Assembly: GCF_001426885.1 (NCBI RefSeq)
Contig: NZ_LMFP01000013.1
Location: forward strand, 236,659-300,658
Length of the DNA: 64,000 nucleotides
Source of the DNA: Pelomonas sp. Root1444
Lineage (GTDB): Bacteria > Pseudomonadota > Gammaproteobacteria > Burkholderiales > Burkholderiaceae_C
Direction of reading: 5' to 3'
Part shown: one piece after another, positions 24,345 through 32,813 of the stretch
Layout: every line of letters starts with the position of its first letter
How positions within the stretch are numbered: the stretch's first letter is position 1
Notes under the pieces: model-generated
Databases searched by the model: none
Told to the model about the DNA's origin: nothing
Seen by the model: the letters and a program-made list of their open reading frames with translations, nothing else
Position numbers and translations under genes: made by a program

Positions 24345-25285
24345 ACTGGCACAACCCCCTGATAGCCCAGCGCGCCGACCCGCAGATCAGCCTCGTCGAT
24401 GGGCGCTATTGGTTCACCGCCTCGGTGCCCAGCTACGACGCCATCGAGGTCCGCAGCGCCGACAGCATCGCCGGCCTGGCCACCGCCACGCCCAAGGTGA
24501 TCTGGACCAAGCACGAGAGCGGCCCGGCGAGCTTCCACGTCTGGGCGCCCGAGCTGCACCGCATCGACGGCCGCTGGTATGTCTACTTCGCGGCCAGTGA
24601 GCGCGACGACATTTGGAAGCTGCGCATGTACGTCCTCGAATGCGAGGGCGACGACCCATTGCAAGACTCGTGGGTGGAGCGCGGCCAGATCGCCACGCCC
24701 GAGGAAGGCTTCTCGCTGGACGCGACGCCCTTCGAGCACCGCGGCCGGCGCTTCCTCTGCTGGGCGCAGAAGAGCCCGCCGACGGAGAGCAACCTCTACC
24801 TCGCCGAGATGGCCAACCCGTGGACCTTGAAGACCGAGCCGGTCATCATCACGCGCCCCGAGCTGGCCTGGGAGCGCATCGGCTTCTGCGTCAACGAGGG
24901 GCCCGCCGTGCTGAAACGCAATGGCCGCGTCTTCATCGCCTACTCGGCTGCCGCGACCGATGCGAACTACTGCATGGGCCTCCTGTGGGCCGACGAGAAC
25001 GCCGACCTGCTGGCCGGCCACAGCTGGCACAAGTCGCCCACGCCGGTGTTCACGACCGACGAGTCGGTGAGCCAGTTCGGCCCCGGCCACAACAGCTTCA
25101 CGACGACGCCCGACGGCCAGACCGACCTGCTGGTCTATCACGCCCGCAACTACCGTGACATCGTCGGTGACCCGCTCAACGACCCCAACCGCCACACGCG
25201 CGTGCAGGCCTTCGGCTGGCGCGATGACGGCTTCCCCGACTTCGGCACGCCGGTCGCCGATGGGCCTTATTCCCTCGGAGACTGA
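24341..25285 (+). CDS. Cytoplasmic GH43 exo-arabinofuranosidase/arabinosidase
   Basis: This 314-residue single-domain GH43 protein has no signal peptide. The catalytic set is Asp13 in QRADPQIS, Asp127 in SLDATPF and Glu186 in VNEGPAVL. The ADPxI...FTASVPxYDxIEVR layout marks a branch often found in arabino-oligosaccharide operons, possibly subfamily 26 exo-acting enzymes; that subfamily call is from memory of family patterns. The gene overlaps GH51 by 4 bp and is followed after 1 bp by GH97. A close relative is encoded at 50671-51636. Confidence 0.88.
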   Translation: MNWHNPLIAQRADPQISLVDGRYWFTASVPSYDAIEVRSADSIAGLATATPKVIWTKHESGPASFHVWAPELHRIDGRWYVYFAASERDDIWKLRMYVLECEGDDPLQDSWVERGQIATPEEGFSLDATPFEHRGRRFLCWAQKSPPTESNLYLAEMANPWTLKTEPVIITRPELAWERIGFCVNEGPAVLKRNGRVFIAYSAAATDANYCMGLLWADENADLLAGHSWHKSPTPVFTTDESVSQFGPGHNSFTTTPDGQTDLLVYHARNYRDIVGDPLNDPNRHTRVQAFGWRDDGFPDFGTPVADGPYSLGD

Positions 25286-25286
25286 C

Positions 25287-27182
25287 ATGCGCCTCATCGC
25301 TTCGTTGCTGCTCGCCATCCCTGCGCTCGCCCAGGCCTTGAACAGCCCCGACGGCCAGCTGCAGGTCGACGTGTCGGTCAATGCCGACCAGCAGCTCGTC
25401 TACACGGTGCAGCGCGCCGGCCAGCCGGTGCTGCTGGCGTCGCGGCTCGGCCTGGTGCTGGAGCAGGGCGACCTTGCCAACGGGCTCAAGCTCGTGTCCA
25501 CGTCGCCGGTGAAGGCCCACCGCGAGCAGTACACGCTGGCCGCGGGCAAGAAGAGCCGCGTGGACTACCGCGCCAACGAGCAAACCTTCGCCGTGGCCAA
25601 CGCGGCCGGGCAGCGGCTGCTGCTGACGGTGCGCGCCTCCGACGACGGCGTGGCCTTCCGCTACGCGGTGCCCGGCGCGGGCCGCAAGCAGTTCAAGGAC
25701 GAGCTGACGAGCTTCGCCTTCGCACCCGAGGCGCGCGCCTGGCTTCAGCCCATGGCGCTCGCCAAGTCGGGCTACAGCCGCGTGAACCCGTCCTACGAAG
25801 AGCACTACCAGATGGGCATCGCCGTCGGCACGCCGTCGCCCATCCCGGCCGGCTGGGTCTTCCCGGCGCTGTTCCGCAGCGGCGACAACTGGGTGGCGCT
25901 GACCGAGGCCGGCATGGACGGCCGCTTCCACGCGTCGCGCCTGCAGGCCGACTCGACCGGCGGCGTCTACCGCATCGGCCTGCCCGATGCGAGCGAGGTC
26001 TTCACCGGCGGCCACCTGCTGGCGCAAGCCGATGGCCCGCTGACCACCCCCTGGCGCGTGCTCGCCATCGGCCCGCTGAAGACGGTCATGGAATCCACCC
26101 TCGGCACAGACCTCGCCGCCCCTGCGGTGCGCTTCGACAACGCCCGGCTCAAGCCCGGCCATGCGTCCTGGAGCTGGGCGCTGCTGAAGGACGAGGCCAC
26201 CGTCTTCGACGTGCAAAAGCGCTTCATCGACTACGCCGCCGACATGGGCTGGAACTACACGCTGGTGGACGCCGAGTGGGACCGCCAGATCGGCGACGCC
26301 AAGATGAAGGCACTGGCGGACTACGGCAAGACCAAGGGCGTCGGCCTGCTGGCTTGGTACAACTCCGCCGGCGACTGGAACGACACGCCGCAGACGCCCC
26401 GCGGCGCGCTGCTGACGCGCGCCGACCGGCAACGCGAATTCGCGCGCATGAAGGCCATGGGCATGGCCGGCCTGAAGGTGGACTTCTTCGGCGGAGACGG
26501 CGCCTCCATGCAGGCGTATTACGTGGACCTGCTGAAGGAGTCCGCGGCGGCCGGCCTGCTGATGAACTTCCACGGCGCCACGCTGCCGCGCGGTTGGAGC
26601 CGCACCTACCCCCACCTGATGACCGTCGAGGCGGTGCGCGGCCTCGAGTTCACCACCTTCACGCAGGAGGACCAGGACGCCGTCGCCCCGCACGCCGCGA
26701 TGGTGCCCTTCACGCGCAACCTGTTCGACCCCATGGACTTCACGCCCATGGTGTTCGGCGACATCCCCAACATCAAGCGCACCACGCGCAATGGCTTCGA
26801 GCTGGCGCAGAGCGTGCTGTTCCTATCGGGCATCCAGCACTACGCCGAGACGCCCGAGGGCATGGCCACGGTGCCCGCGTATGTGAAGGGATTGCTGCGC
26901 GAGCTGCCGCGCCATTGGGACGAAGTGCGCTTCCTCGACGGCGAGCCGGGCAAGTACGTCGTGCTGGCGCGCCGCGCCGGCAAGCAGTGGTTCATCGCCG
27001 GCCTGAACGCCGACGACACGCCGCGCGACCTGCAGCTGGACCTGGCCTGGCTGGGCGCGCGCGAAGGCCAGCTCATCACCGACGGCGCGGGCGCGCGCGA
27101 GTTCGCCGAAAGCCGGCTCGCGGCACCCGCGGCCAAGCTGACGCTGGCTCCCAAGGGCGGCTTTGTCGCGCGCTTTCGATAA
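25287..27182 (+). CDS. Exported GH97 glycosidase, retaining-type (alpha-galactosidase or beta-L-arabinopyranosidase)
   Basis: This 631-residue protein has a short signal peptide (about 1-17), the N-terminal beta-supersandwich starting at LNSPDGQLQV, a TIM-barrel and a C-terminal beta domain. In the barrel, GLKVDFFGGDG supplies Asp399 at the place of the nucleophile in retaining GH97 enzymes. Inverting SusB-type alpha-glucosidases lack this Asp. Known retaining members act on alpha-galactosides or beta-L-arabinopyranosides, both found on pectic and arabinan/arabinogalactan side chains. ATG 25287 follows CGGAG. The TAA overlaps the GntR start (TAATG). Confidence 0.85.
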   Translation: MRLIASLLLAIPALAQALNSPDGQLQVDVSVNADQQLVYTVQRAGQPVLLASRLGLVLEQGDLANGLKLVSTSPVKAHREQYTLAAGKKSRVDYRANEQTFAVANAAGQRLLLTVRASDDGVAFRYAVPGAGRKQFKDELTSFAFAPEARAWLQPMALAKSGYSRVNPSYEEHYQMGIAVGTPSPIPAGWVFPALFRSGDNWVALTEAGMDGRFHASRLQADSTGGVYRIGLPDASEVFTGGHLLAQADGPLTTPWRVLAIGPLKTVMESTLGTDLAAPAVRFDNARLKPGHASWSWALLKDEATVFDVQKRFIDYAADMGWNYTLVDAEWDRQIGDAKMKALADYGKTKGVGLLAWYNSAGDWNDTPQTPRGALLTRADRQREFARMKAMGMAGLKVDFFGGDGASMQAYYVDLLKESAAAGLLMNFHGATLPRGWSRTYPHLMTVEAVRGLEFTTFTQEDQDAVAPHAAMVPFTRNLFDPMDFTPMVFGDIPNIKRTTRNGFELAQSVLFLSGIQHYAETPEGMATVPAYVKGLLRELPRHWDEVRFLDGEPGKYVVLARRAGKQWFIAGLNADDTPRDLQLDLAWLGAREGQLITDGAGAREFAESRLAAPAAKLTLAPKGGFVARFR

Positions 27183-27964
27183 TGAAAGCTTTAGCGACAA
27201 GCCTGGCGCAGATGCGAACCCGAGCGGACCACTCCACCTACAGCGCCCAGCCCGAGGGCAAGAGCCAGCACGGCCGCATCGTCGGCGAGCTGGGCCAGGC
27301 CATCGTGGGCGGCGAGCTGCAGCCCGGCGACAAGCTGCCGCCCGAGGCCCAGCTGCTGGAGCGCTACGAGATCAGCCGCCCCGTGCTGCGCGAGGCGGTG
27401 CGCGTGCTGGTCGCCAAGGGCCTGGTGGTGTCGCGCCAGCGCGCCGGCGCCATCGTGCGGCCGCGCAACGAATGGCACCTGCTGGATCCCGACGTGCTGT
27501 ACTGGCTCATCCAGGCCCGGCCGCAGCACGACTTCGTGCAGACGCTGCTGGAGGTGCGCCAGATCTTCGAGCCCGCGGCCGCGGCACTCGCCGCGCGCGC
27601 CGCGACGGACGAGCAGCTGAGCTCGATCGCCGCCGCCTACGAAGGCATGGCCGCGGCGCGCACGACCGAGGAGCTGCTGGAGCCCGACCTGGCCTTCCAC
27701 CGCCGCATCGCCGAGGCCACCGGCAACGACTTGCTGGCCTACATCGGCAACATGCTGTCGCTGGCGCTGCGCGAATCCATCATCCTGTCCAGCCAGCTGC
27801 CCAACACGCACGAGCTCTCGCTGCCGCGCCACAAGGCCATCCTGACCGCGCTGCAAGCCCGCGACCCGCTCGGCGCCCGCCAGGCGACGCTGGTGCAGCT
27901 GGACGAGACCGGCGATGACATCAACAGCGTGCTGGCCAGCGATGGCCGGGTCAATCTTGCTTAG
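27182..27964 (+). CDS. GntR-family (FadR/FCD) transcriptional regulator
   Basis: This 260-residue regulator has an N-terminal winged helix at about 28-95 (PPEAQLLERYEISRPVLREAVRVL) and a C-terminal FCD ligand domain at about 113-245. Candidate metal/ligand residues are Asp169 and His173 in EPDLAFHRRIAEATGN and His217 in LPRHKAIL. FCD regulators of sugar-acid operons often bind a pathway intermediate such as a keto-deoxy acid. It is coupled to GH97 by TAATG and sits inside the run it may control. The two AGTCATACT palindromes at 16531 and 16595 are the obvious target candidates. A downstream Met11 start is possible. Confidence 0.92.
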   Translation: MKALATSLAQMRTRADHSTYSAQPEGKSQHGRIVGELGQAIVGGELQPGDKLPPEAQLLERYEISRPVLREAVRVLVAKGLVVSRQRAGAIVRPRNEWHLLDPDVLYWLIQARPQHDFVQTLLEVRQIFEPAAAALAARAATDEQLSSIAAAYEGMAAARTTEELLEPDLAFHRRIAEATGNDLLAYIGNMLSLALRESIILSSQLPNTHELSLPRHKAILTALQARDPLGARQATLVQLDETGDDINSVLASDGRVNLA

Positions 27965-27977
27965 GAAAGTCACCCCC

Positions 27978-28955
27978 ATGGCCCGCGACGAAGATGACGA
28001 CAGCGGCCTGACCGACGCCAGCCCCAACCCCAACTGGTTCCTGCGCGCGCGGCTGAAGACGCGCCAGCTGCTGCTGCTGATCGCGCTCGACGACGAGCGC
28101 AACATCCACCGCGCCGCCGAGGTGCTGTGCATGACCCAGCCGGCGGCCTCCAAGCAGCTCAAGGACCTGGAGGACATGCTGGACGTGAAGCTTTTCGAGC
28201 GCCACCCGCGCGGCATGGAGCCCACGCTCTACGGCGAGACCATGATCCGCCATGCCCGCATGGCGCTCACGTCGCTGTCGGCCGCACATGACGACATCGT
28301 GGCGCTGAAGAACGGCCTCTCCGGCCAGGTGGAAGTGGGCGTCATCATGACCCCGGCCATGGGCCTGCTGCCGCGCGCCATCTCGCGCATTAAGCTGCAG
28401 GCACCCAAGCTGCGCATCGGCGTGCACATGGAGGCCAGCAAGGTGCTGCTGGACATGCTGCAGCGGGGCAAGCTGGACTTCATGATCGGCCGCATCGTCG
28501 AGGAGGAAGGCGCGGCCGGCATGCACTACGAGGAGCTGACGGTGGAGCCCGCCTGCGCGGTGGCGCGTGTGGGGCATCCGCTGCTCAGGTCCGACAACCT
28601 CAAGCTCGCGGATCTGGCGAATCAACCATGGATATTGCCGCCGCAGGGCAGCGTGCTGCGCCATCGGTGGGAGCTGATGTTCCGCCGCGCCGAACTGGAG
28701 CCGCCGGCCAATGTGGTCGACACGACGGCGTTGCTGTTGATCACCGCATTGCTGCAGCAGACCGATTCGCTGCACGTGATGCCCGTCGAGGTGGCGCGCT
28801 ATTACGCGTCGCTGAACGTGCTGGCGATCCTGCCGATCGAGTTGCCGTGCCACATGGACGCGTTCGGGATCATCACGCGTGAAGGGCACCTGATGTCGCC
28901 GGGGGCGAGGCAGTTGCTGCACGAGGTGCGGCTGGCGGCGCGTGATCTGTATTGA
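27978..28955 (+). CDS. LysR-family transcriptional regulator (GbpR-like)
   Basis: This 325-residue regulator has a helix-turn-helix at about 28-86 (NIHRAAEVLCMTQPAASKQLKDLEDML, recognisable by the QPAASKQ core). A LysR substrate domain follows from about 105, with VEVGVIMTPAMGLLPRAI and the DFMIGRIVEEE strand. The extended N-terminus before the HTH and overall pattern recall GbpR, a LysR activator of galactose/arabinose genes. The ATG at 27978 has AGGAAAG 9 nt upstream. It is the last gene of the rightward run, 13 bp after the GntR gene, so the locus carries two regulators of different classes. Confidence 0.9.
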   Translation: MARDEDDDSGLTDASPNPNWFLRARLKTRQLLLLIALDDERNIHRAAEVLCMTQPAASKQLKDLEDMLDVKLFERHPRGMEPTLYGETMIRHARMALTSLSAAHDDIVALKNGLSGQVEVGVIMTPAMGLLPRAISRIKLQAPKLRIGVHMEASKVLLDMLQRGKLDFMIGRIVEEEGAAGMHYEELTVEPACAVARVGHPLLRSDNLKLADLANQPWILPPQGSVLRHRWELMFRRAELEPPANVVDTTALLLITALLQQTDSLHVMPVEVARYYASLNVLAILPIELPCHMDAFGIITREGHLMSPGARQLLHEVRLAARDLY

Positions 28956-29084
28956 GGATGGCGGGTGGGCGTTTCCTCGACATCCCCCACGAACCGCACC
29001 CGCGCGCCCTGAGGACTAGGGGTTGTGCCGGCCCAAGGCCGGCGTAGTGTCCGCGGCTTGTCAACCCAACGATGGTGGTCCGAG

Positions 29085-29708
29085 ATGGTGTTCAAACATC
29101 TGCCTTGGCTCCTCGTCGCGCCGCTGATGGCGCACGCCGCGGACAGCCTGGTCATCAACGGCTCGATGAACTTCTCCGGCGCGGGCCCGCCCACGGGGTG
29201 GGCGGTGCTGGTGCCGGGCGGTGAATCGTGGCACTCCTTCGAGAACCATCCGAGCCCGGAAGGGGGCGCCTATTTCGGCATCCAGGACCTCGACGCGTTC
29301 TCGCCGCGATTCAATGCAGGCGGCATCACGCAGCTCGTGTCGGGGCTGGAAGTCGGCACCAGCTACCAGCTGAGCTTCTTCTCGATGTCCAACCACACGT
29401 CCCTCAGCCCCGGCGCGATGCAGCGGTGGGCCGTCACGTTCGGCACGCAGACGAAGGCGGGGCAACAGACGTCGGCGAGCGACGCCACGTGGGTGCAGTC
29501 GACGATGACCTTCACCGCCACAGCGACGGTGCAGGCGCTGACCTTCGCGGCCGAGTTCCTGCCGGGTTCTTATCCGGAGATCCTCAATCTCGATGGGGTC
29601 ACGCTGAGCGCGGCGGCGGTGCCTGAAGTCTCGATTCAGCACCTGCTCGCGGCGGGGCTGGCGGGCCTGGGCTGGCTGAAACTGCGGCGCCGCAGGGCGA
29701 CCCCTTAG
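29085..29708 (+). CDS. PEP-CTERM sorting-domain protein
   Basis: This 207-residue exported protein has a signal peptide at about 1-18 and a beta-rich body (VINGSMNFSG to FLPGSYPEILNLDGVTLS) like the DUF642/carbohydrate-binding-type modules common in PEP-CTERM proteins. The C-terminus has the full tripartite signal: VPE at 179-181, a hydrophobic helix, then Arg-Arg-Arg-Arg. Such proteins are processed by an exosortase, which is not in this window. There is no visible connection to sugar use. ATG 29085 was chosen because it gives a normal signal peptide. Confidence 0.82.
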   Translation: MVFKHLPWLLVAPLMAHAADSLVINGSMNFSGAGPPTGWAVLVPGGESWHSFENHPSPEGGAYFGIQDLDAFSPRFNAGGITQLVSGLEVGTSYQLSFFSMSNHTSLSPGAMQRWAVTFGTQTKAGQQTSASDATWVQSTMTFTATATVQALTFAAEFLPGSYPEILNLDGVTLSAAAVPEVSIQHLLAAGLAGLGWLKLRRRRATP

Positions 29709-29724
29709 CCAAGGCGTCTCGCAC

Positions 29725-30558
29725 TTGAGCCAGGTCTGGCAGCAGTGGCAGGCGCTGGCGGCGTCGTTGCCGCACAAGGCGCTGGGGCTGGCCGCCTGGT
29801 TGCTGGCCATGGCGGTGGTGTTCGGCCTGCTGGAGCGCCGCTTCCCGGTCCGCCGCCAACGCTTCCTGCGCGAGAACATGGCGCAGGACGTCGGCTACTA
29901 CTTCCTCGGCGGCCTGCTGCCGCCGTTCCTGACGGTGGCGGCAACGGCGGCCCTGGCCTGGTTCGTCAGCGGGCTCGTGCCGGCGTCCTTCTACGCCTGG
30001 GTCGCCAGCCTGCCGTTCGCGGTGCGCGTGGGCGCGATGGTGCTGCTGGGCGACGTGGCGTTCTACTGGGCGCATCGCTGGTCTCATGAGAACGAATGGC
30101 TGTGGCGATTGCACGCCGTGCATCACAGCCCGACGGAACTGGACTGGCTGGTGAACACGCGCGCCCATCCGCTGGACCTGGTGTTCGCGCGCGCGGTGTC
30201 GGCGGTGCCCATCGTGGTGCTGGGTGTTCGGCAGGGCAACGACGGGCTGGACGCGGCTGTTGCGGTCTACCTCACGCTCACCACGCTGTGGGCGTTCTTC
30301 GTGCACACCAACCTGAAGTGGCGCCTGGGCTGGCTGGAACAACTCATCGTGACGCCCGCCTTTCACCATTGGCATCACGCCAACATGCCCGGCACGCTGA
30401 ACAAGAACTACGCGTCCTTGTTCCCCTGGATCGACCGTGTGTTCGGCACTTACCACTTGCCGGCACAGCAGTTCCCGCTGTCGTACGGTGCCGACCGGGA
30501 GCTGCCGGAGACATTGGGAAAGCAGTTGGTCAGCCCGTTCAGACGGCGGCTGGGCTGA
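29725..30558 (+). CDS. Fatty-acid hydroxylase/sterol desaturase-superfamily membrane protein
   Basis: This 277-residue integral membrane protein has about four hydrophobic segments and the eight-histidine di-iron pattern of the superfamily: HRWSHE, HAVHH and HHWHH (the last within TPAFHHWHHANMPG). These enzymes hydroxylate or desaturate lipid substrates using O2. Bacterial members of this type often have unknown substrates, and sterols are not expected here. Translation appears to begin at TTG 29725, 16 bp after the PEP-CTERM gene; an internal ATG would remove the first membrane segment. Confidence 0.85.
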   Translation: MSQVWQQWQALAASLPHKALGLAAWLLAMAVVFGLLERRFPVRRQRFLRENMAQDVGYYFLGGLLPPFLTVAATAALAWFVSGLVPASFYAWVASLPFAVRVGAMVLLGDVAFYWAHRWSHENEWLWRLHAVHHSPTELDWLVNTRAHPLDLVFARAVSAVPIVVLGVRQGNDGLDAAVAVYLTLTTLWAFFVHTNLKWRLGWLEQLIVTPAFHHWHHANMPGTLNKNYASLFPWIDRVFGTYHLPAQQFPLSYGADRELPETLGKQLVSPFRRRLG

Positions 30559-30721
30559 GCCGGTCGTCGGCGTCCTGAGCCGTTGACCGCAGCGCGCTGG
30601 GGCATCCATCGCACCACCGGCCCGCCTGACGCCGGCCGCACGCCGGGCTCACCGGTCACGCGAAGACAGCGTCGCCCGGGCGACGCGGCGGTTCTGTGTT
30701 GGCGAGCCCTGAGCCGTGGCT

Positions 30722-31024
30722 TCAGTCTTCGTCGGCTTCGCCGAACTTGGCCTGAAACGCCTCGGCGAACTCGACCGACGCGCTGAAGGTCAGCGTCACC
30801 GTCACCCACCCACCCGGCTCATGCTGCACCAGCAGCTCGTGATCCCATGCGTTGCCATCCTCCACCGGCCCGTGCCGGCCACCGAACTCGGACTCCGCCC
30901 AGGCCAGCAGCTGCACTGCCTCCGCCATCACCGCCGCGTGCTCGGCCTCGCGCGTAGACGCCATGGCTTCCAGCGTGAGGATGTCGTCGGAGCCGTCTGT
31001 GAGGTCGAAGGTGAGATGACGCAT
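30722..31024 (-). CDS. Small conserved-looking hypothetical protein
   Basis: This 100-residue acidic cytoplasmic protein has no signal peptide or membrane segment. It begins MRHLTFDLTDGSDDILTLEAMAST, has a helix-like EAEHAAVMAEAVQLLAWAE and a strand-rich GWVTVTLTFSASVEF segment, and ends in an acidic tail. I do not recognise the family. The ATG at 31024 is preferred over a TTG at 31051. Codon use looks like that of its neighbours, and reading frame integrity over 100 codons with sensible amino-acid periodicity supports a real gene. Flanking genes give no functional hint. Confidence 0.6.
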   Translation of the reverse strand: MRHLTFDLTDGSDDILTLEAMASTREAEHAAVMAEAVQLLAWAESEFGGRHGPVEDGNAWDHELLVQHEPGGWVTVTLTFSASVEFAEAFQAKFGEADED

Positions 31025-31086
31025 CTCGAGAAGTGTCGTGCAGCGAGTCAAGCTCGCGCCGTGACAACAAAGCAGCAGCCGCAGAA

Positions 31087-31104
31087 GAAAACCGAAGGTT
31101 TCGC
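31087..31104. repeat. 18-bp repeat copy shared with 40441-40458
   Basis: GAAAACCGAAGGTTTCGC occurs exactly here and at 40441-40458. It contains the small inverted repeat AAACC/GGTTT around GAA. This copy lies between the PAS gene stop (31110) and the small gene start (31024), and the other is part of the palindrome-rich element in the furanose importer run. Confidence 0.7.
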
Positions 31105-31109
31105 CAACG

Positions 31110-31709
31110 TCACCCCGCCGCCGGACGCAGGCCTTCCACCTCGGCCAACGACGCCTGCAGCATCTCTTCCAGCTCCCCGAGCAACCGCTGCCGCTCCGAG
31201 GCGTTCCCGGGTGTCTCTGCGCTCAGCAGCCGATGGAACGGCTGCACCAGCGGCAGGCCGCCCATCGAGCCCCGCGGGCCAGTTGGCAGTCCACCCTGCG
31301 GGGTGAAGGGCCGCTGGGTCAGGTCGACCATCGTGCCGATCATGCGTGCGGCGCGGCCGTCGGCGCTCCACTCGACAACGCGGCCGCGCGAGTGCATCAG
31401 GCGATAGCCCGAACCGTTGCTCCGCAGGCGGAAGGTGGCCTCATAGCCGGGCTGCGTGCGGCCGGCATGCGCGCGCATCGCCCCCAGCATGCCGTCCAGG
31501 TCGGCGGGGTGCACCCGGCAGCGCCAGAAGTGCGTGCTGTCGGCGCGGTGAGGATCGGGGAACCCCAGCTTCGATTTCCACTGCGGCGAGTAATGGACCG
31601 TCTCCAGCTCGGGGCGAAGGTCCCATAGGCCGAGCTCACCCGCATCGACGGCCTCTCGCACACGCAGTGTCAGTGTCCGTCCTTTGGTGCCCATGCGCTG
31701 GATTGTCAT
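31110..31709 (-). CDS. Stand-alone PAS-domain protein
   Basis: This 199-residue cytoplasmic protein has one PAS_3-type fold at about 18-135: AGELGLWDLRPELETVHYSPQWKSKLGF, then the VHPADLDGMLGAMRAH helix and the YEATFRLRSNGSGYRLMHSRGRVVEW and ARMIGTMVDLTQR strands. A helical C-terminus (RQRLLGELEEMLQASLAEVEGL, about 168-193) could be a short coiled coil. No kinase, cyclase or DNA-binding domain is attached, so it may act as a sensor or adaptor for another protein. It is adjacent to but not clearly part of the sugar run; ATG 31709 lacks a strong ribosome site, and Met6 is an alternative. Confidence 0.75.
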   Translation of the reverse strand: MTIQRMGTKGRTLTLRVREAVDAGELGLWDLRPELETVHYSPQWKSKLGFPDPHRADSTHFWRCRVHPADLDGMLGAMRAHAGRTQPGYEATFRLRSNGSGYRLMHSRGRVVEWSADGRAARMIGTMVDLTQRPFTPQGGLPTGPRGSMGGLPLVQPFHRLLSAETPGNASERQRLLGELEEMLQASLAEVEGLRPAAG

Positions 31710-31802
31710 GGCCGGCCATCGCCCTGCTGGCGTTGGGGCTGCTGGCTTTCGGCGTCAGCCGGCCCCAAGCGCTGACCGCGGGCCGGTCCCGCCGATACCG
31801 CG

Positions 31803-32768
31803 CTACTTGCACCCCGTCGAAGGATTCGCCTTCGGCCCTGTCTTCGTCTGCTCGATGAACGGGATCGTCCCGTCCGGCCGGTACGAGAACTCCTCGATCG
31901 CCACCGACCGCCGGTACTCGCCACCGCCCGGCAGCTCCGCGTTGTGATACGCGATGTAGCTCCTGCCGTTGAAGTCGAAGATGGCCTGGTGGATGGTGGG
32001 CGTCTTCAGGTTCTTGGCCATGATGACGCCACGCGGCGTCCAGGGGCCGGTGGGAGAAGGCCCGGTCAGGTAGGCCGTCTGCTCGGGGAAGAACTCGGAG
32101 TAGCTGAGGTAGTAGGTGCTCTTGCCCTCGACCTTGCGCTTGTGCAGGTAGGGCGCCTCGACGAAGTCCTTCACCGGCAGCACGTGGATGGGCCCGTCCA
32201 GCTCGGTCATGCTGGCCTTGAGCTTGGCGTACTTCAGCACCGTGTTGCCCCAGTACAGCCAGGCCTGGCCGTCGTCGTCCAGGAACACGGTCGGGTCGAT
32301 GTCGTCCCACGCGATGTCGGTCTGCTGGGTCATGTCGTTGGTGACGAGCGCAGAACCGCGCGCATCCACGAACGGGCCGGTGGGTGAGTCCGACACGGCC
32401 ACGCCGACCGCAAAGCCGGGCACCGTCGCGTGCTCGACCGTCGAGTAGAACCAGTACTTGCCGTCGCGCTTGACGATGTCGGACGCCCAGGCGCGGCCCT
32501 TGGCCCAGGCGAAGGTCCTGGCCTTCAGCGGCACGCCGTCGTCGCGCCAGTTCACCATGTCGCAGCTGGAGAACACGCGCCACTCGTGCATGACGAAGTC
32601 CTTGCCTGCCGGCAAGGCCTCATCACGGCCGGCGAACAGATAGACGCGGCCGCCTTCCACAAGCACCGCCGGGTCGGCGGTGTAGAGCGGCGCGAACAGC
32701 GGGTTGGCAGCCTGAGCGGCGCCCAGCGCAAGCAGCGACAGCGCCGCAGCGGTGATCTTCTTCAACAT
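31803..32768 (-). CDS. Secreted GH43 glycosidase
   Basis: This 321-residue single-domain GH43 protein starts at ATG 32768 (GAGGAAAG upstream), which gives a signal peptide MLKKITAAALSLLALGAAQA. Catalytic residues are in YTADPAVLV (Asp), DDIDPTVFLD (Asp) and FVEAPYLHKR (Glu). The WAKGRAWASDIVKRDGKYWFY and FAVGVAVSDSPTGPF blocks belong to the beta-xylosidase/arabinofuranosidase/galactosidase side of GH43 rather than endo-arabinanases; exact specificity is unclear. It is the last gene of the long leftward run, 45 bp after the DUF1080 gene. Confidence 0.85.
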   Translation of the reverse strand: MLKKITAAALSLLALGAAQAANPLFAPLYTADPAVLVEGGRVYLFAGRDEALPAGKDFVMHEWRVFSSCDMVNWRDDGVPLKARTFAWAKGRAWASDIVKRDGKYWFYSTVEHATVPGFAVGVAVSDSPTGPFVDARGSALVTNDMTQQTDIAWDDIDPTVFLDDDGQAWLYWGNTVLKYAKLKASMTELDGPIHVLPVKDFVEAPYLHKRKVEGKSTYYLSYSEFFPEQTAYLTGPSPTGPWTPRGVIMAKNLKTPTIHQAIFDFNGRSYIAYHNAELPGGGEYRRSVAIEEFSYRPDGTIPFIEQTKTGPKANPSTGCK

Positions 32769-32813
32769 CGGCTTCAAGCTTTCCTCAAGGGCGGCGCACA
32801 CCCGGCGAGCACG

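Noticed and set aside
29027-29043. 7-bp hairpin GCCGGCC-CAA-GGCCGGC after the LysR gene
   Set aside because: Stable, but without a T-run on either strand, so a terminator call is not supported.
30559-30721. 163-bp stretch after the hydroxylase gene
   Set aside because: Searched for hairpins, promoters and small frames; nothing better than background was found.
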